Below are positions 56,778-64,000 of a stretch of DNA of 64,000 bases, piece by piece. The stretch's first letter is position 1, and every line of letters starts with the position of its first letter. The stretch lies in assembly GCF_026005215.1 (NCBI RefSeq), contig NZ_BPMA01000012.1, positions 1-64,000 of the forward strand, in the 5' to 3' direction. The position numbers were made by a program, and so were the translations under genes. The DNA comes from Capnocytophaga catalasegens. GTDB taxonomy: Bacteria; Bacteroidota; Bacteroidia; Flavobacteriales; Flavobacteriaceae. The notes beneath the pieces were generated by a model, which saw nothing but the letters and a program-made list of their open reading frames with translations, did no database searches and was not told the DNA's origin.

Positions 56778-57971
56778 GTTCGAATTTTTATTGACGGAAT
56801 TCCTATCCGCAATTACGGACATTCGTTTTCACTGAGCAGCATTCCGCCATCGATGATTGAGCGTATCGAAGTATACAAAGGTGTGTTACCCACAGAGCTT
56901 TCCGAAGATGCCCTCGGCGGAGGAATCAACGTGGTTCTGAAAAAAGATATGCAAAATAATATCACCACTTCATACTCCTACGGCTCGTTTAACACGCACC
57001 AATGGGATTTGAACGCAAGTTATCGCAATAAAGAAAGCGGATTCGTGGCAAATCTGTCTTCCTTCTATAATTACACCGATAATAATTATAACGTTTGGGG
57101 CGAAAACGTATATGTAACCGACAATAGCACGGGAATTAAAAAATATATCATTGCCAAACGTTTTCACGATAGTTATTATTCTTCGGGGATAAAAGGTAGT
57201 ATAACTCATAAGAAGTGGGCAGATGAATTGCTCTTAGCTTCTGCCGAACGTGCTATCCGGTTGCCGGGAATTACAGAAATGTTAGGAAATACCAGCGAAA
57301 ACATCGACCCAAGTCCTTTGCTCAGACCTGAAAATAGCCGAAACCTGAATGTTGGGTTCAATATAGGAAATTTTGATTTTGGGAAAAATGAATTTGGGGC
57401 AGAAGCCAATTTTTTCGTGCGAGATATTCACGATATGATTCAGCGAGGAGCACCGCGTAACACAGCCGATTTTTATAGTTTCGAGAATTTGGGCAAAGTA
57501 CTAAGCAAGGGAGTTGATTTGGAATTGCGATACAATTGGGACAAAAAATTGTTCGTAAATATAGCCGGTTCGTACTTCGATGCCCGATTTAATTTGCAGT
57601 ACAATGAATACGGAGTCGAATATTTTTATTACAAAAGCCAATTGCGTAACGTCCCCTATCTGACCGGAAATGCCAATGCAGAGTATATTTTCAGAAATAT
57701 ATTTCAGGAAAAATTACGCCTGACGCTGAATTATAATTTTGGCTATACACACGAATTTTTTAAAGATTGGGAAAACTTAGGCTCAGCAAACAAAATCATT
57801 ATCCCAACCCAAGCGTTGCACGATTTGGGGGTAACGTATACTTTCCCGAATCGGAAATGGACCTTGGCAGTCAATGCAAAAAATATTTTTGATACCCAAG
57901 TGTTTGATAATTATGCGTTGCAAAAACCAGGGAGAGCTATTTTTGGGAAGATAACATATTCCGTGTTTTAG
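56778..57971 (+). pseudogene. TonB-dependent receptor remnant
   Basis: Coding similarity begins at 56778 with VRIFIDGIPIRNYG, directly after an in-frame TGA, so the signal peptide, N-terminal domain and first part of the plug are missing. The plug end (IERIEVYKG, ALGGGINVVLK) and the C-terminal barrel strands are present. About 400 residues remain where 700-800 are usual, and the join SITHKKWADELLL to ASAERAIRLPG looks like an internal deletion of several strands. An ATG at 56853 opens a 372-residue frame, but without a signal peptide it cannot reach the outer membrane. Next to a shortened DUF4374 gene, it marks a decaying uptake locus. Confidence 0.82.
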
Positions 57972-57977
57972 TGAGAG

Positions 57978-58197
57978 ATTTTCAAACATTTCGTTGATGT
58001 TTTCCCGTAGGGGCGAAAAGTTCCAAACATTTTACTGAAGTTTTCCCGCAGGAGTAAAAAGCTTCAAACATTTCGTTGATGTTTTCTCGCAGAGGCGAAA
58101 AGTTCCAAACATTTTACTAAAGTTTTCCCGCAGGGGCGAAAAGTTCCAAACATTTTGCAGATGTTTTCTCGCAGGAGTAAAAAATTTCAAACATTAG
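57978..58197. repeat. 41-bp tandem array, five full copies and a partial sixth
   Basis: CAAACATT starts at 57983, 58024, 58065, 58106, 58147 and 58188, always 41 nt apart. Units consist of (T)TCCAAACATTT, a variable middle, GTTTTCCCGC and AGGGGCGAAAAG. The period is not a multiple of three and no spacers vary. It begins 6 nt past the receptor remnant's stop and lies ahead of the DUF4374-like gene. Confidence 0.9.
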
Positions 58198-58260
58198 TAG
58201 ATTTGTTTGGCAAGGAGAAAAACATTTATAAAATCGAACCAAATTTAATAATCAAATATA

Positions 58261-58920
58261 ATGAAAAAAAGAAATGTAACATCTAGAATAATAGCTCTGA
58301 CGATGGTTGGGGCAGGTTTATTCGCCGTAGGTTGTAACAAAACCGGAGACGACCCGATACCTACGCCACCGCCAACAGATGCGGAAATTTTCCATATTGC
58401 TTATGGAACAGGTACGGGGGGGATAGGAGATTTGTCCACAGCGACATTATTGCCCTTCACTGATATAACCAAAGGGGAAATCAGTTTCCAAAATAATGGA
58501 TTTAGACTTCCCGATACTCGTACACACCGTTTTTACACATTAAGCGATGGGAAGTACATATACAATTTGGAATATCAGAATGGGAATATCAAAAAGTATG
58601 AAAACACCACATCGCCTTTCTACCAACAAGTAGAAGACAAAGATTCAAGCTGGGAGTCAGAAAACAAATACTGGGGCGTGGCTCGTGTAGATTTGAAGAA
58701 CAAAACAGCTATCAAGATGAATTTGCCTGAAAACTTGTGGCTTGCTTCAAACCAAAATATGAAATTAGGCAAAGATGGAAAACTTTATGCAGCTATTGCT
58801 CCATTAAATGCAAACGGAAATATCTATATTTTTGATCCAAAAAGAGCCGATGCGAACGGCTTTACAAAAGGAGCAACTCTTAAAATCGTTGGCGATGCAT
58901 TTTATTTAGGAGTGTTTTAA
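58261..58920 (+). CDS. DUF4374-like lipoprotein, shortened
   Basis: A 219-residue lipoprotein: leader with lipobox (AVGCNK), proline/threonine linker, then beta-propeller-like sequence resembling DUF4374 (FHIAYGTGTGG, RFYTLSDGKYIYNLEYQ, GKLYAAIAPL). Family members are usually near 400 residues and sit beside TonB receptors for siderophores or haem; this one is about half that, with a likely internal deletion after SSWESENKYWG. It ends FYLGVF. A companion of the receptor remnant; probably not functional in its original role. Confidence 0.6.
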   Translation: MKKRNVTSRIIALTMVGAGLFAVGCNKTGDDPIPTPPPTDAEIFHIAYGTGTGGIGDLSTATLLPFTDITKGEISFQNNGFRLPDTRTHRFYTLSDGKYIYNLEYQNGNIKKYENTTSPFYQQVEDKDSSWESENKYWGVARVDLKNKTAIKMNLPENLWLASNQNMKLGKDGKLYAAIAPLNANGNIYIFDPKRADANGFTKGATLKIVGDAFYLGVF

Positions 58921-58940
58921 AAAATAAATTGATAAAAATA

Positions 58941-58970
58941 AAAAGCAACCTTTTATAAAAGGTTGCTTTT
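58941..58970. terminator. Bidirectional terminator between DUF4374-like gene and dnaJ
   Basis: Arms AAAAGCAACCTTTT (58941-58954) and AAAAGGTTGCTTTT (58957-58970), perfect 14-bp stem, with A and T runs either side. Confidence 0.85.
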
Positions 58971-58975
58971 TATTT

Positions 58976-60100
58976 TTATGAAAACATTTCTTTTACTTTT
59001 TCAAAAAAGGATTTTTCATTTTTATCAGGTTTTGGTGTAAAATGATTATCATCTACCATTTTTCTGAAAAATTCTTTTTGTTCATTTGTCAAATTTTTAG
59101 GTGTCCATACATTAACATGTACAAGTAAATCACCTGAACCATATCCGTTAAGCACAGGTATTCCTTTTCCTTTAAGTCGTAGAATTTTCCCTGACTGAAT
59201 TCCTTCTTCAAGCTTAATACGAACACGCCCTGTGGCTGTTTCTATTTCTTTTGAAGTTCCCAAAACGGCTTCGGGAAAACTAATATACAAGTCATAATGC
59301 AAGTTTTCGCCTTCGCGTTTTAAAGTTTCGTGTTCGATTTCTTCAATGATAACAAGCAAATCGCCTGCTATGCTGTTGGTACCAGGTGCATCGTTCCCTT
59401 TTCTATCAACCCGAAGTTGCATTCCATCGACAACTCCTGCTGGAATTTTGATAGAAACCGTTTCTTCAACAGATTTCAGTCCCTGAGCATCGGCATCATT
59501 GGACTTTTTATCTATTACTTGACCGCTTCCGCCACAAGTCGGACACGTTGTAGAAGATTGCATACGCCCAAGAATTGTATTCATTTCTCGAACAACACTT
59601 CCGTTGCCGTGGCAGGTTTCACAAGTTTTGTATGTAGTTCCTTCGGCTTTTACTTTTCGATGAACTTTTACTTTTTTCTCAACACCATTAACAGTATCAG
59701 CAAGTGATAATTTTACTCGAATACGCAAATCGCTTCCTTTGACACGATACGAATGCGAATTGCCTCCTCCAAAACCTCCAAAACCTCCAAAACCACTGAA
59801 ATGTCCTCCAAAAATATCTCCAAAATCTCGGAAAATATCTTCAACATTGGTATAATGCTTGCCTCCCATACCAGCCCCATCAAATGCAGCATGCCCGTAT
59901 TGGTCATATTGTGCTCGTTTTTGTTCATCGCCCAATATTTCGTATGCTTCGGCAGCCAATTTAAATTTTTCTTCGGCTTGTTTATCCCCAGGATTTTTAT
60001 CAGGGTGATATTTTAGAGCCATTTTTCGATAGGCTTTTTTAATTTCCGCTTGTGAAGCCTTTTTATCGACTTCTAATATATCATAAAAATCTTGTTTCAT
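58976..60100 (-). CDS. dnaJ: Chaperone protein DnaJ
   Basis: Hsp40 co-chaperone that delivers substrates to DnaK and stimulates its ATPase. The 374-residue protein has the J domain (1-70, with HPD at residues 33-35), a Gly/Phe-rich linker, a central region and two beta-barrel substrate domains. Only two CxxCxGxG zinc motifs are present (CETCHGNG and CPTCGGSG) instead of four, as is usual in flavobacteria. It follows grpE after 23 nt on the same strand, so the two are co-transcribed; dnaK is elsewhere. Confidence 0.95.
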   Translation of the reverse strand: MKQDFYDILEVDKKASQAEIKKAYRKMALKYHPDKNPGDKQAEEKFKLAAEAYEILGDEQKRAQYDQYGHAAFDGAGMGGKHYTNVEDIFRDFGDIFGGHFSGFGGFGGFGGGNSHSYRVKGSDLRIRVKLSLADTVNGVEKKVKVHRKVKAEGTTYKTCETCHGNGSVVREMNTILGRMQSSTTCPTCGGSGQVIDKKSNDADAQGLKSVEETVSIKIPAGVVDGMQLRVDRKGNDAPGTNSIAGDLLVIIEEIEHETLKREGENLHYDLYISFPEAVLGTSKEIETATGRVRIKLEEGIQSGKILRLKGKGIPVLNGYGSGDLLVHVNVWTPKNLTNEQKEFFRKMVDDNHFTPKPDKNEKSFFEKVKEMFS

Positions 60101-60123
60101 TCTTATTGAATTATAATGCTAAA

Positions 60124-60675
60124 TTACTGACCTACAACTACTTTGGGATATCTAATTATTTTATCACCCAATTTATAACCTTTTTCAACTACGTCAATAA
60201 TTTTTCCTTTGAGTTCTTCTGTTGGTGCAGCAATTTGCGTAATAGCCTCGTGTATTTCACTATCAAAATTATCAGCAGAAGCGACTTGTATTTGTTCTAA
60301 TCCTTTGGATTTCAATATATTGAACAATTTATTATAAATAATTTCTACGCCTTTGAGCAAGTTTTCGTCTGCGGATTTAGAAATTTCAATCAATGCTCTA
60401 TCAAAATCATCTAAAATAGGCAACATTGACTCTATGACATCTTGTCCTGCCGTTTTGAAAAGTTCGATACGTTCTTTGGTTGTTCGTTTTTTATAATTTT
60501 CAAATTCGGCAAAAAGACGCAAGAATTTATCTTTCTCTTTGGCTAATTCGTCTTCTTGCGAAATAGATGTCTCTTGTGAAGACTCTTGAGTATTACTCGA
60601 CTTATTTTCAGTAACTTCCGAGGTATTTTCAGTAATTTCCTCTTGTATATTTTGTTCTTTTTCGTTAGTGGTCAT
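60124..60675 (-). CDS. grpE: Nucleotide exchange factor GrpE
   Basis: Releases ADP from DnaK. The 183-residue protein has an acidic, disordered N-terminus (to about 45), the long dimerising helix (EDELAKEKDKFLRLFAEFENYKKRT) and the C-terminal beta domain with MLPILDDFDRAL and VEKGYKLGDKIIR. Length is normal. It heads the grpE-dnaJ pair. No CIRCE-type element was seen. Confidence 0.95.
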   Translation of the reverse strand: MTTNEKEQNIQEEITENTSEVTENKSSNTQESSQETSISQEDELAKEKDKFLRLFAEFENYKKRTTKERIELFKTAGQDVIESMLPILDDFDRALIEISKSADENLLKGVEIIYNKLFNILKSKGLEQIQVASADNFDSEIHEAITQIAAPTEELKGKIIDVVEKGYKLGDKIIRYPKVVVGQ

Positions 60676-60747
60676 ATTGTTTAACTATAATTTATATGGT
60701 TGAAGAGATAACAATTAGTTTGCCAAAAAATAGCATCTGACAAATTG

Positions 60748-61566
60748 TCATTTTTTGAAATAGGTACTAATATAATCAGCAACGCCTTCCTCTTTATGAT
60801 GCTTTGTAATTGCTTTACAAACCGCTTTCACAGAAGTATGAGCATTGGCAACAGCCACGCCATGCCCTACGTTTTTAAGCATTTCAATATCATTAAAATT
60901 GTCTCCAAAAGCCATTACTTCCGATAATGAAAAAGGGTAAATTTTATCCAAAATCATTTTAACACCTGTAAGTTTAGAAACCTGAATATCAGCCACTTCT
61001 ATATAAGTTTCTTTGGCTCTGTAGATATGTGTATTTGTATTCAATTTTTCGTTCAAATAAGCAAACATGGGTTCTATGTAAGAAACCTCACCCATAAGCA
61101 TTACTTTATGAGCTCCTTTTCCTTCATTGTACCACTTGTTAAGCACTTCTTTATTAGAAAGTATTTCGGGAGAAGTTTGTGTATTATGTTCTTCTCTTTT
61201 TGCCCAAAAATCATACGAAGGAGCATACCAATCATCAGCATTGTACAAGCTTATATGTACTTGATTATCTGCTTTTTGTTCATTGTATTGAATCAAAGTT
61301 TCAATTATCGAAAGAGGAATTTCAACCGAATGTAATACCTCTTGTTTGTGCTTTACCAAAGCTCCATTGTAAGCAATAAGGGGTTCGTTTAAAATATCTA
61401 AACGTTCTTGTATATAGTACATTTGCTTAGGCATTCTTGCTGAAACAAGTATAAAAGGAAGTTGATTTTTGATTTTTTTCACTTGTTCGATGGTGTATTC
61501 TGATACTTGACGTTCATCATTGAGTAATGTTCCATCAATATCAGAAAAAATAATTTTAATACTCAT
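60748..61566 (-). CDS. Cof-type HAD-IIB phosphatase
   Basis: A 272-residue haloacid dehalogenase family hydrolase with motif I DIDGTLL (D9 nucleophile), motif II VSARMP, a C2-type cap, motif III KLTGVK and motif IV GDNFNDIEML. Such enzymes dephosphorylate sugar phosphates, FMN or pyridoxal phosphate; the substrate cannot be told. A promoter lies upstream (minus strand TTTG at 61615-61618, 18 nt, TAACTTTG at 61589-61596). Confidence 0.9.
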   Translation of the reverse strand: MSIKIIFSDIDGTLLNDERQVSEYTIEQVKKIKNQLPFILVSARMPKQMYYIQERLDILNEPLIAYNGALVKHKQEVLHSVEIPLSIIETLIQYNEQKADNQVHISLYNADDWYAPSYDFWAKREEHNTQTSPEILSNKEVLNKWYNEGKGAHKVMLMGEVSYIEPMFAYLNEKLNTNTHIYRAKETYIEVADIQVSKLTGVKMILDKIYPFSLSEVMAFGDNFNDIEMLKNVGHGVAVANAHTSVKAVCKAITKHHKEEGVADYISTYFKK

Positions 61567-61588
61567 TAGTTTTGCTAAATTTGAGGTG

Positions 61589-61618
61589 CAAAGTTACATT
61601 TTTATCCTAATATACAAA
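61589..61618 (-). promoter_or_regulatory. Promoter of the HAD phosphatase gene
   Basis: CAAAGTTA at 61589-61596 reads TAACTTTG on the minus strand, 18 nt downstream of TTTG (61615-61618). Confidence 0.6.
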
Positions 61619-61698
61619 AATAAATAGCTCATTATCACTATAAAAACCAAGATAAAACACGATATTTTAGCAAAAAATAAATTATAATGATAAAATTT

Positions 61699-61729
61699 TT
61701 TGCTGTTTCAATCTAAAAATGTAATTTTG
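61699..61729 (+). promoter_or_regulatory. Promoter of gcvP
   Basis: TTTG (61699-61702), 19 nt, TAATTTTG (61722-61729): exact consensus, 31 nt before the ATG. No glycine riboswitch was recognised; the leader is too short for one. Confidence 0.75.
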
Positions 61730-61760
61730 TGCAACTTATAATTATATAACACATAAGAAT

Positions 61761-64000
61761 ATGGATACAAATAAATTCTCCGTAAGACACATTGGTGTTT
61801 CAGCAGAAGATTTGCCTGAAATGCTACGAACTATCAAAGCCAAATCGTTGGAACAACTTATTGAAGAAACCATTCCATCTGACATTCGCTTAACAAAAGA
61901 TTTTGAACTTCCTCAACCTTTGAGTGAATACGAATTTGCCCGACACATCGCTCAACTTGCTCAAAAAAATAAGGTATTCAAAACCTATATAGGACAAGGT
62001 TACAACGAGGCAATAACTCCTGCAGTAATTCTCCGTAATATTTTTGAAAACCCTGGTTGGTACACAGCTTATACACCCTATCAAGCAGAAGTAGCACAAG
62101 GGCGACTTGAAGCTCTTTTGAACTATCAAACAATGCTAGTTTCGCTTACAGGCATGGAACTTGCCAACGCTTCTTTGCTTGATGAAGGCACAGCAACTGC
62201 GGAGGCTATGACTATGTTTTTTGAACTTCGTTCACGTGAGCAAAAAAAACAAGGTATCAATAAATTTTTTGTTTCAGAATTTGCTTTTGCTCAAACTATA
62301 GCCGTTGTTAAAACTCGTGCAAAAGCATTAGGAATAGATATCGTCGTAGGTAATGAAGAAACATTTGATTTTTCTACGGAATATTTTGGTGCTTTTATCC
62401 AAAATCCAAACAAAAATGGAGAAGTAAAAGATTTGGCTGATTTCGTTACTAAGGCACATCAAAAAGAAATTAAAGTAGTTGTTGCTGCCGATTTGTTAAG
62501 TTTAGTTCTGCTCAAAGCACCTGCATCGTGGGGTGTTGATGCCGTTGTTGGAACAACACAACGTTTCGGTATTCCATTAGGATTCGGAGGTCCACACGCT
62601 GCTTATTTTGCTACCAAAGATGAATACAAACGAAATATCCCTGGTAGAATAATCGGAGTTACCAAAGATGCCAATGGAGATATGGCGCTTCGTATGGCTT
62701 TGCAAACACGTGAGCAACACATCAAGCGAGACAAAGCTACCTCAAACATATGTACAGCACAAGTATTACTGGCTGTTATGGCTGGAATGTACGCTGTATA
62801 TCACGGGCCACAAGGGTTACGCAATATAGCCGAACGAGTACATCTGTCAGCTGCAACTTTGGCTGAAAATCTAAACAAATTGGGGTATGAAATTTTGTCA
62901 AAGGAATATTTTGACACACTCATTATAAAAGCAGAAGAGGAAACGATACGACCTATCGCTGAAAAAGCCGAAATCAATTTCTACTATATTGATAAAAATC
63001 GTATCAGTATTTCGCTTAATGAAGCGACAACTTTAGATGATTTGAATGCAATTATAGAAGTATTTGCCAAAGCAAAAAATACTTCATATACAAAAATAAC
63101 TGAATTAAAAACTCATTTTGTTTTAAATGAAAAACACCTGCGAACCGATGCCATTTTAACTGATAAAGTATTCAACTCCTATCATAGCGAAACTGATATG
63201 ATGCGCTATATCAAAAAGTTGGAACGCAAAGATTTATCGCTCAATCATTCGATGATTTCGTTAGGATCTTGCACGATGAAGCTCAATGCTGCTACTGAAA
63301 TGTTGCCTTTGAGTTCCTCTGCATGGGGGAATATTCACCCATTTGCTCCAAAAAATCAAACAGAAGGTTATTTAGAATTATTGTCTAACTTAGAGCTTTA
63401 TCTTTCTCAAATCACAGGTTTTGCAGGAACTTCTTTACAACCCAACTCGGGAGCTTCGGGAGAGTATGCAGGACTTATGGTTATTCGTACATATCAACAA
63501 AGCAAAGGCGAAGGACATCGTAATGTTTGTTTAATTCCCGCTTCAGCACACGGAACTAATCCCGCTTCGGCAGTAATGGCAGGAATGAATGTTGTAGTTA
63601 CTAAAACTGACCCACAAGGAAACATTGATGTAGCTGATTTACGTGAAAAAGCTGAACAATACAGAGATAATCTTTCTGCTCTGATGGTTACATATCCTTC
63701 TACGCACGGAGTTTTTGAATCATCAATCAAAGAAATCTGTCAAATTATTCACCACAATGGTGGTCAGGTTTATATGGATGGAGCCAATATGAATGCCCAA
63801 GTAGGATTCACCAATCCAGGAACTATTGGTGCCGATGTTTGCCATTTGAATTTGCATAAAACCTTTGCTATACCTCACGGAGGTGGTGGTCCTGGTGTAG
63901 GACCTATCTGTGTGGCTAAGCACTTAGTTCCTTTCTTACCTGCCAATATCTTAACAGGTAATCTAAAAAATAGAGATGTGATTTCTTCAGCCCCTTATGG
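61761..64000 (+). CDS. gcvP: Glycine dehydrogenase (decarboxylating), P protein, 5' part
   Basis: Glycine cleavage system P protein: decarboxylates glycine with pyridoxal phosphate and passes aminomethyl to the H protein. About 746 codons are visible from ATG 61761 (MDTNKFSVRHIG); a full single-chain enzyme is about 950, so the C-terminal fifth lies beyond the window. The N-terminal half (YIGQGY, NPGWYTAYTPYQ) and the second half with the PLP lysine K700 (HLNLHKTFAIPHGGGG) are both present, so it is the long homodimeric form, not split GcvPA/GcvPB. No gcvT or gcvH gene is adjacent upstream. Confidence 0.96.
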   Translation, partial: MDTNKFSVRHIGVSAEDLPEMLRTIKAKSLEQLIEETIPSDIRLTKDFELPQPLSEYEFARHIAQLAQKNKVFKTYIGQGYNEAITPAVILRNIFENPGWYTAYTPYQAEVAQGRLEALLNYQTMLVSLTGMELANASLLDEGTATAEAMTMFFELRSREQKKQGINKFFVSEFAFAQTIAVVKTRAKALGIDIVVGNEETFDFSTEYFGAFIQNPNKNGEVKDLADFVTKAHQKEIKVVVAADLLSLVLLKAPASWGVDAVVGTTQRFGIPLGFGGPHAAYFATKDEYKRNIPGRIIGVTKDANGDMALRMALQTREQHIKRDKATSNICTAQVLLAVMAGMYAVYHGPQGLRNIAERVHLSAATLAENLNKLGYEILSKEYFDTLIIKAEEETIRPIAEKAEINFYYIDKNRISISLNEATTLDDLNAIIEVFAKAKNTSYTKITELKTHFVLNEKHLRTDAILTDKVFNSYHSETDMMRYIKKLERKDLSLNHSMISLGSCTMKLNAATEMLPLSSSAWGNIHPFAPKNQTEGYLELLSNLELYLSQITGFAGTSLQPNSGASGEYAGLMVIRTYQQSKGEGHRNVCLIPASAHGTNPASAVMAGMNVVVTKTDPQGNIDVADLREKAEQYRDNLSALMVTYPSTHGVFESSIKEICQIIHHNGGQVYMDGANMNAQVGFTNPGTIGADVCHLNLHKTFAIPHGGGGPGVGPICVAKHLVPFLPANILTGNLKNRDVISSAPY

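Noticed and set aside
58976-60100. DnaJ as defective for lack of two zinc motifs
   Set aside because: A two-motif DnaJ is normal in this lineage.

Overview
The window is chromosomal DNA of a low-GC member of the Bacteroidota, most likely family Flavobacteriaceae and plausibly Capnocytophaga or a close relative. The lineage call rests on recurrent Bacteroidota promoter elements (TTTG, about 19 nt, TAnnTTTG), lineage families (DUF4270, DUF2339, DUF6261, DUF4374, PepSY-like secreted proteins), a Bat-type MoxR/DUF58 locus, the neighbourhood DUF4270 - glgA-like - panC, and a DnaJ with only two CxxCxGxG motifs. The genus is inference. No rRNA, tRNA, CRISPR array, prophage or complete insertion sequence was recognised.

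Layout. 1-9.1 kb, minus strand: aspS, a DUF2339 membrane protein, a lipocalin-like lipoprotein and sbcC. 9.1-23.6 kb: an SPFH protein, then plus-strand genes for a Ctp/Prc protease, an ABC permease, NhaC- and NhaP-type antiporters, a TonB receptor, hemB and a secreted GH2 beta-galactosidase. 23.7-31.2 kb: one minus-strand operon with ankyrin protein, DUF2271 protein, PepSY/flavodoxin reductase, response regulator, histidine kinase and two PepSY-like exported proteins; it looks like a transmembrane electron-export unit with its own two-component system. 31.4-38.5 kb: a small membrane ORF, rpsP-rimM-trmN6-rlmB, coaX, DUF4270, glgA-like and panC. 38.6-42.8 kb: Bat-type locus. 43.0-52.4 kb: a restriction-modification island. 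52.5-61.6 kb: leuS, rlpA-like, a decayed TonB/DUF4374 locus, dnaJ-grpE and a HAD phosphatase. 61.76 kb to the end: gcvP, cut by the window edge.

Two places stand out. (1) In the restriction island the fused nuclease-methylase ends at a TAG preceded by the slippery heptamer GGGAAAA. Five bases further on is a perfect 11-bp stem-loop, and the specificity (S) domain is open in the -1 frame with no ATG or GTG start. This is the layout of a programmed -1 ribosomal frameshift, which would make a nuclease-methylase alone and a 1092-residue nuclease-methylase-specificity fusion. A second system next to it keeps the ordinary two-gene layout, a PD-(D/E)XK/DUF5655 nuclease lies between them, and no HsdR translocase is present.

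(2) leuS carries seven GC-rich hairpin-plus-G-tract repeats at five places, all in frame. One pair is inverted and brackets a complete DUF559 (VSR-like) endonuclease domain inside the LeuRS polypeptide; a second inverted pair has only a short spacer. This resembles an autonomous element with its nuclease, a deletion derivative and solo repeats, that is, a REPIN-like family with a DUF559 nuclease as candidate mobiliser.

Smaller points: two tandem arrays (42 bp and 41 bp), a leftover C-terminal piece of an S gene, a flavinylation-like motif in the DUF2271 protein, and promoter-based corrections of several start codons.
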